Assembly (NCBI GenBank): GCA_963855995.1 | Contig: OY979719.1 | Coordinates: 2,914,001-2,978,000 of the forward strand | Source of the DNA: Muricea muricata | Taxonomy: Eukaryota; Cnidaria; Anthozoa; Malacalcyonacea; Plexauridae | DNA length: 64,000 nt | Direction: 5' to 3' | Part shown: positions 50,801 to 59,800 of the stretch, piece after piece | Numbering within the stretch: the first letter of the stretch is position 1 | Layout: each line of letters opens with the position of its first letter | Position numbers and translations under genes: made by a program | The notes under the pieces: model-generated | Database searches by the model: none | Told to the model about the DNA's origin: nothing | The model's input: only the letters and a program-made list of their open reading frames with translations

Positions 50801-53800
50801 AACACAACTCACTATGGTAATTATGCGCATAAACGAAATTGAGTTCATGAGCATAATTACCATACAAGTAACTTGGGCAATGTTTGCTTCCGGTGTGCTC
50901 AACTGAAGATAAAATATAGATAACAAAAGAGTTGCCAATCCATCCCTTTTTCTAATATCTATGCTTTGACGTGTTTCAATCAACGTACTCTTAACAATGA
51001 TTCAAATTTTTATTCTTTGTAGGATGTTTACGAAACATTCAACATTCTCATGAGACGAAAACCCAAGGAAAATAACTTCAAGGTTATAAATATTTACAAT
51101 TTGCATGGTGTTTTAGAATCTTAAGCACACAAAAACTGAACTTTCGCTACCTGAAACGGTATATAGGGCATTTTTCATGTAGAGCGAAGGCCCAAATTCT
51201 TCATCAAATGTGTTTAAAATATAAATTTGTTCAAAGCCCCTAATTTACCTGGTCAAAAAGCCTTTGACACATGAAATTTGACAAAGAAAATTTGGACTTG
51301 TAAAAGGGGCTTTATCGTAGCGATGTGTGTTCATATTAGTCCTAACTAAGTGTTCACAAAACAATGAAATGGAAAACGGGGTTTAGGCAGAGGGGTTACC
51401 AAGCGGATGTGATATATTTACCTGTAGGGATTGAATGATCATATATGTTTTTGTGTGCTGTTGATTGTATTACATTTGGCACTGGCAACTTTTGTTTTAG
51501 AATCTTAAATTATGTTATTGCTCTTAAACGCTTAGACTCATTGACATAATAACAATAATGATATTTAAAATAGTCCAGGTTGATGCCCTCAGAAATTGTT
51601 ATTCTGTTATGAACGAAGGACAGTATTGCAATACCATATATCGTTGTTTTCTTCAATATAGGCTGTGTTGGAAACAATTAGAGATTTAATGAACACAGAA
51701 TGCATTGTTCCTGATTGGCTTCATGACATTTTCCTCGGTTACGATGATCCTGGCGCTGCTCATTACAGCAGGTAAAATATTATTCAACGAGTTAAAAGTG
51801 TTGAACAGCCAAACCTAAATCAGTCGATTAGGATTATATTGTTCTTGGTATTTTGCTACGTGTTTTGTTTATTTTTCAGAATGCCAAATCAGATCCGAGA
51901 TTTGAATTTCAATGACACCTTTCTCAACTTCGAGCATTTGAAAGCAAGTTTTCCTCAATATTCTGTGAAGGTAAGTTAAGTGGAATACGACTTTCCCCCC
52001 TGCTTAAATCTTCCACCACAATTGTGATATAAGATTTTCGCAAATCGGCTAGCTTCCACTTAAAAGAAAGATGAATAACACAGGACTATAGTTACGTACA
52101 GTACATCTTCAATCACTGAGCGTTAGATCTTCCCGATCTAGTAATTCTCACAATAACATGTACATTCGCAGGCTGCGGTTGAGGGACAAGACAGCCTCAC
52201 GCCTCCGTTTAAAATAACTTTTCCTGAAGAACCTGACGAAGAAGACAAAGAAAATGCTAAAGATAATTTACAGGAAATCTTGGTGGAACCTTTTGTGACT
52301 TCAAACCGAGGACCGTACCCTTACAACCAACCGAAACGGTGAGATTATGATATGCTCTGTTGTCTAAACCATTGCAACCTCCTGCCTAGGGCTTACGGTT
52401 GCTTGAAGGTGCATTCAATGCAAATGTAGATAGTTACACACAAAAGACCAATAACTTCCTTGTATGTTTGCATGGTGAATATCAAATCAAAATATAATTT
52501 TGTGGAAACACCACGTAAGTTTATTATCGCATGCGATAATAAACTTACGTGGTGTTTCCACAGAATTTCATTTTAATTTTATAATAACTTGTTTCTGTAG
52601 GAATGCTGTGCCATTCACACCGACTCAAGTTGAAGCAATTCGATCCGGAATGCAGCCAGGACTCACAATGGTATATGTGTTTATATGGCAGATTGAAATC
52701 TTTGCATGGACTGTAACTGTTTTGTGTTAAGCGTCTTTACTTATCCAGCAAAATCCTCATACCATGTAATTGCGTCTAGGTTGTGGGGCCTCCTGGCACT
52801 GGGAAAACGGATGTCGCTGTTCAAATCATTTCAAATATTTATCATAATTTTCCGGAGCAAAGAACTCTCATTGTAACGCATTCTAACCAGGTAATAACTC
52901 TTTATACTTATTATGAATTTCTTTTGGAATAACCGAGAGTCCGTTGGTAGAGCTAGTTTATTTTGGTCACTTTATACCACTTACTACAGAAAAGCTCGAC
53001 AGGCACAGTATAAAAGCCCAAAGGTTTCCGAGGTCTCCGTGATATTTATTTTTATCACCCCAAACTGAAGGAGCCAGATAAATTCCAACACCTTTGTAAG
53101 AGTTTCTTTTCACAAAGAAGTTATGCTCAAGTCGCTTACATTTTACCTTCAACAATTTAAGGCACTCAACCAACTTTTTGAGAAGATTATGGCACTCGAT
53201 ATTGACGAACGACATCTTCTTCGTCTTGGTCACGGTGAAGAAGCGCTGGAGACTGAAAAAGATTTTAGCAGGTCCGCCGTATATTTCCTATATTACACAC
53301 AACAAGTAGTACATCTACCTTAAGGCTAATTTTCATTCAGTGCAATTTGGTGAGCGCGCGGCATTTTGCAATCGCTATCTTTTGAAATGTGTTCAGTCCG
53401 CCATATGTAATGAAACTCGTTCTACTTGACAGCACACATTTTAAAAGAAAGCAATCGCATAAGTCGTGCTCACGCTAAATTGCTCTGAATGGAAATCCAG
53501 CTTAACATGCACCCTTTGACGAAAGTACACACACAAAAACCCAAGCTCACTATTGAAGTCACATAGTTTATGACTCGCTATAGTATTGAAGCCTTTGAAA
53601 TGAATATGTTAGATGTTAGATAGAATTCACAATTAGCGTATACGTAGTTTTGTACAAACTCTTGAATTTGAATGGAACACATTTTTGGTAAATTCGTATA
53701 GGTATGGTCGGGTGAATTTTGTCTTGGCAAAGCGACTGGAACTACTTTCTGAAGTTCAACGACTACAGGTGATTTGTAACGCTGTACCTTTTATGTATTT

Positions 53801-56800
53801 CTTGGGTGGAGAAAAATTATATAAATTATTTTGCCTGCAGGAAAGTCTAGATGTTCACGGTGATGTATCGTACACGTGCGAGACTGCGGGGTATTTCTTC
53901 CTCTATCAGGTACTACAACTGATTTCTACTTAACTAAGATTGAACGTTTTATGAAGGGTTTTTTTATGGCAAATAGTAGTACCAATCACATTTCAATCGC
54001 TACTCTGGTTATGTTTAATGTACACAAAACCCAATCAAATTAAATTTACGACCAAAAGTTTCGACACTCCAATCATATCATATCACATCATATCATATCA
54101 CATCATATCATATCATATCATATCATATCATATCATATCATATCATATCATATCATATCATATCATATCATATCATATCATATCATATCATATCATATCA
54201 TATCATATCATATCATATCATATCATATCATATCATATCATATCATATCATATCATATCATATCATATCATATCATATCATATCATATCATATCATATGC
54301 AGTTCATGAATGCAGTTCGATCGAGCTTTGGAATTCTAAACATAACCAGTGTAGCGAACGAAACAAGACTGTATGCAATATCCTTATTTTAAGATTTAAC
54401 GATTTTGTTCTAGGTTGTTGCGAGGTGGGAGGAGTACTCCAGCAAATTACGGAAAAGAGTGAGTGTTTACTGAAGCATTCGTCACCTTTTAAGCTGTTTT
54501 TCTCGTGCTAACTGTATGTACTTTTTGTGTTTAGAAAAACGAAGTGGCTGCTATTTCAGAACTGTTTCCATTCACGTCCTTCTTTTCAAATGCTCCACAG
54601 GTGCGTAGCAAAAACCCTCGTCAAAATCGCCTCGTCAAGCCATGCTTGAGAGTCCATGGAAATTGGCTGTCAGTGTACAAATTGACAAATAAAAACGCAA
54701 TGCATATTTTATCATATAGCCGATATTCAAAGGGAAAACGTGGGCAGAAGATATGGATATTGCTGAGGTAAGATAATAAATCATGAAACAACCAAAGTAG
54801 GGTTGAATATTTTCTAAGGGCCTGTTCATATGGGAAGAAGTTTTCCCGGTTAGCGAAAGAACATTTCGACAAGTTTACAAGCGAGATCTCGCCTTCTTAC
54901 GAAAATAGTATGGAAAGTTACCTTGCGTTCATATGAGACGAAAAGTTTTCCCGTTAACCGAGATCTCGCTTGATGACAGGCGAGGTCTCGGTGACCGAGA
55001 TAATTTTTATCCCATATGAACACAACTTTCCCGCTTAGCGGTAAAACTTTCTGTTTACACTTCACAAAATCTATATCACCGCGGGAAACTTTACCCGGTA
55101 AGCGGGAAAACATTTCTCCATATGAACAGAACAACATTATTTGACCTGTCAAAATGTTTTCTCGGGAACCGAGATAACTTCTGCCCATATGAACAGGCCC
55201 TAAGTGGTCCAACAATCGGACGAAATTAATGACATGCTTTCTTTTGCAGGGTTGCTATCGATATATCAAGAGGATCTTTGAGCAGCTCGAGGTTTGAGTT
55301 ACTTTGTAAATATTTTGAACAATAATAAACAACTATTGGATGAGGTTTTTGTGATATGCGGAATTATCAATGTCGAGGTAAGAGTTATCAGCCGAGCCGA
55401 AGGCGAGGCAGAGTAACTCTTACCGGGACATTGATAATTTTGCATATCAGAAAAACCGAATCCGATCATTGTTTTATTATACATTGTAAGCGGAGAAAAT
55501 AAACATGGTAACGAAAGAATAGATTTATTTGGAAAATGAAACTGAAAATATATAAAAAAATGTTGTTGCCATGCCAACCATTGATGCCAACGAATACCGC
55601 ATACTGTAATAATCTGCATCGTAGGCTCAACATGCAGATAACTCAGTTATCTGCTAGCAGATAACTGAGTAATCTGCAGATTGGGTAATAGTCGCATTTA
55701 TCTGCATGCAACTGACCAATCACAACGCATAAAACAACTGCAATGTATAGTAATATATTTTCATGCATAACCATCATCTGCAATATGTATTTATTTATTT
55801 TATGTCTGCGACTTCGTTGTAGGAATTCCGAGCTTTTGAACTTCTGCGTAGCGGTGAGTAGGATTCTAATATAATAAAATGTCTGCTTGGTAACTTATTG
55901 TAATAGCCATAAAACATATCTGTTTATCAGCCTTATATAGATGAACTTAGATGCTTGTTGAAGAAATATTTAGCTCCCCTTTCTTTAATTCTGCCCTTCT
56001 AATCCATTCATTGATAATCATACACCATTAATCTATGTCACGAACACAGGCGCTGACAGGTCCAATTATTTATTGGTGAAAGAAGCGAAAATCATCGCCA
56101 TGACCTGTACGCATGCTGCTCTAAAGAGACGCGATCTTGTTCAACTTGGTTTTAAGGTCAGCTGAAGCTAGCCATTAAAAAAGGGTACAAACTAAAGTGC
56201 GAAACATTGAAATACAATAGACTCTTTTACATGTAACATTTAAGAAAAAATATAATGTATACAGCTAGTCATGGGAAGCTCGTAAGGTCGATGTTCAACA
56301 ACCCTTAGAGGTGCATTTGATTCGACAGACCTCGAACTAACATTGTCTGCAGTGTAGGTTGAGCAGTCAAAACCATACGAAGATACAGCTACTTCAATGA
56401 AGGTTGTCTTTCGAAAAGCGTAAACTGTGAACTATGAGCACGTAAGGGATGATAGATTATTGTTTATTTAGGTTCTGATACTCAGGGAATTACCTTTGTT
56501 TGTAGTAAGTCAATTTCCCGCCATAAGTTTCCTATGTGCCCTCGATGCTGTTTCAAAGAAATATTCCATGTTTAGAGGTGAAAATAAACAATAGTCCATC
56601 ATCCCTTGCGCGCCCGCAGTTCACAGTTCACGCTTTAGAAAGGACAACCTTTATCGAATTAGCTGTATAGATTTTTTCACTACCTGAAACAAAATTTAAG
56701 ACCTTTCGTCTGGAAGTTATTTAAATTTATTTTTCATTATAAGCATCTTATCGCTAAGGACGTTTTTCTTCGTGTGTATTGACAAAAATGTTAGATATTA

Positions 56801-59800
56801 AAATTTAAAACAGCTCAACTTCTGTCGTTGTAGCATCATTTTCGCTGTTTGTGTAGACTAAATGTTTCAGCCATTTCTCTATGATCACAAACTACTCAAC
56901 TGCGTTTCCCCCGAAGACTTGCCCTTTAACGGTGTAATGTTTACTTTACATTAGTACGACAACGTTTTGATGGAGGAAGCGGCTCAAATTCTGGAAATCG
57001 AAACCTTTATCCCATTGTTACTGCAGGTAATGCGTTTTTCGAGACATGTCTGTACTTTTGTTGTCGTTTTTCCTGCGAAGTTGCTCAACCTTGTGAGGTT
57101 TTGACTAGTGTAGTCAGTGGCGGATCTAGCATAGGTCAAAATAAATTACTACAGCTCATTCTTGGATATATTTACATTTTAAAATACCTTCAAAGCAGTT
57201 TCATTGGTTACATTTTATTCTTTTGAAATTCATAACCTATGACATTGTTAAAAAAATTATTTTGAATTTAAAATTGGGCTGCTATAATTTATTCTGACCT
57301 ACGCTGGATCCGCCACTGAGTGTAGTCACGCAATTTTTTAGCTTGTCATATGTGAAAAGAGCTGAAAAGTTATTTCGAATTATTTCTAATTAACAACGTT
57401 ATGTCTAGACTCCTGAAGATGGCTTCAATCGATTGAAGAGAGTGATTCTAATTGGTGATCATCACCAGGTATTGTACTTAATTGACTATACTTCCATAAC
57501 GAAAGTTTCATTCTAATTAGTGATCATCACCAAGTATTGTACTTAATTGGCTATATTTCGATTATGTAGCTCTTTTACACGAGATACATACGTTTAATAC
57601 CCACAGAGTATCTAGAATCTCTCCCTTAACCTATTGCTCGGTTCTACAACATCTCGAAATATTTTTCCAAGTAATATAATCTTATTATGTTTAACTGGAT
57701 TGTAAGATACAAATGCATTGTTCTGATTATGTCTGCGATATCGGATAAAAATATACCCTGTACCCATTTCTTCCTCTTGTAGTTGCCTCCTGTCATTAAA
57801 AATATGGCTTTCCAGAAGTTCTCAAACATGGAGCAGTCGTTGTTCACAAGATTTGTCCGTCTTGGAGTACCAACTGTCGACCTTGATGCACAAGGAAGGG
57901 CCAGACCCAGGTATGAATGCTTTACCTTTCTTTGATTAGTTTCGTTTAAATGTTGGTCCCCGAAGGCTCTCAGTTGGCAAATTAGAAAGTGGAAGTTTTT
58001 CACATTACTGTAAAGCCTGATGCCAGATGTTGATTTAGAAAATTCTTGAGAAAAACTTTCACCAGATCAATTTACTATTCTGAGTTGGACACAAAGCCTT
58101 AACCAATATTCCCATACTATAATATATAATTGGAGATGTTACACGAAATTTGATTGGCTTGGGAAAATATCCAGCCAATCAAATTTCAAATTACATTAAT
58201 TCTTTCGGATTTGACGTCATCATGAGGTCATCATGTATTGATCTGTCAATCTAACCTCGCACCTATGGTCTTTCTTTGCTGTCATTGGTGCTCTTTGATG
58301 GTTCTTGTGTTTCCTAATGATTACGTTTTATTCCAGCCTCTGCAATCTATATAACTGGCGTTACAAGAAGTTAGGCAACTTACAACATGTGCACAACTGG
58401 CCCGAGTATTGTACAGCCAACCCAGGATTTTTCTTCGACTTTCAACTCATCAATGTCGAAGATTTCAATGGCGTCGGAGAATCTGAACCCAATCCTTATT
58501 TCTACCAGGTATGATGCTGTTGAATTTAAACGTGTAATATGTACTTATTTGTTTCTTTTCCACTCGCTAGCGCTCATCTGTATTTTACCATAACACATTC
58601 TGTACATCCCTCCATCATGTAAGATGCGTGTTCGTCAATAGTAAAGGGGGGGGGGTGTGCCTACAACACTACAGATACAGCTACAAGTCTACTTTGCTTC
58701 TCACTATCAGTGAACCAAGAAGCGGTGGCTTTTGTGTCTCTAGGGGGGGGGACCAGTGTAGAACCAGTAGCAAGACTTTCACGTGAAAATACTGGGGGAG
58801 GGGGGGGGGGAATGAAGTAAGGAAAGTGTACGGGAAGGGGTAATAGTAGTTTGTGTTCAAAACCTCTCTTTCTCTCTCTCTGGTGTAAGGCTCATGATAT
58901 GCGTATAAACATATTATATTGATTAACTAAAGTGTATAAGGAAAACAAAATTTGTATTAGAAGACTGATTGATACAGGCTTAAAAGTATGAGTTACCTAG
59001 AAAATTTGTAGGTGGCTAGTGATACCGACTGCCCCTTAGGTAATAGATATGTATTCTCTATAAAGAATTTTGGAACAGTCATAATGGTCCATTCAATTCC
59101 TATAGCACTGCTGAGACACAGAAAACCTATGTTTTAATTCATCTTTGTATGTTTATTTCAGAATCTAGGTGAAGCTGAATATACCGCAGCAATATTCATG
59201 TACATGAGATTGCTCGGTTATCCCGCAGAAAGGATCGCCATTTTAACCACGTACAACGGTCAGAAACATCTTATACGTGACGTAATACGAAAACGTTGTG
59301 GCGAGAATCCGATGATAGGATGGCCGTCTAAGGTATGCCAACATTCCTGGGCGGGGCTGTACCTTAAATTCAAAGTATATTTCTAAGTAGTTTGTTTGTA
59401 TTGGAAACGTATCTTCAGAAATCATGATCAATAGGGATTTCTGACATTTCGAAATAAACTGACTTGTAGAATGCAAGCTAAAACTTTAAAAAAAATGGCT
59501 TAAACTTTAACACCAAAGATACCCCTGAACAACCTCGTCCTGGTACATATAGTGTTGTGGTCGATTTAGCTTTCGATATATAATTTTTGGTCCTTTCTGT
59601 AGATAACCACTGTGGATCGTTACCAAGGGCAACAAAATGATTACATCATTCTCTCGTTGGTTCGTACGAAGACTATCGGCCATCTCCGAGATGTACGCCG
59701 GTTGGTCGTCGCAATGTCTCGAGCTCGTCTCGGATTGTATATCCTAGCTCGCGCTAATCTCTTCAGAAATTGTTTTGAACTAACACCAGCATTTGATCAG

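Noticed and set aside
54018-54392. 124-codon frame with repeated Ser-Tyr-His-Ile-Ile
   Set aside because: Translation of the ATATC pentanucleotide repeat in an AQR intron.
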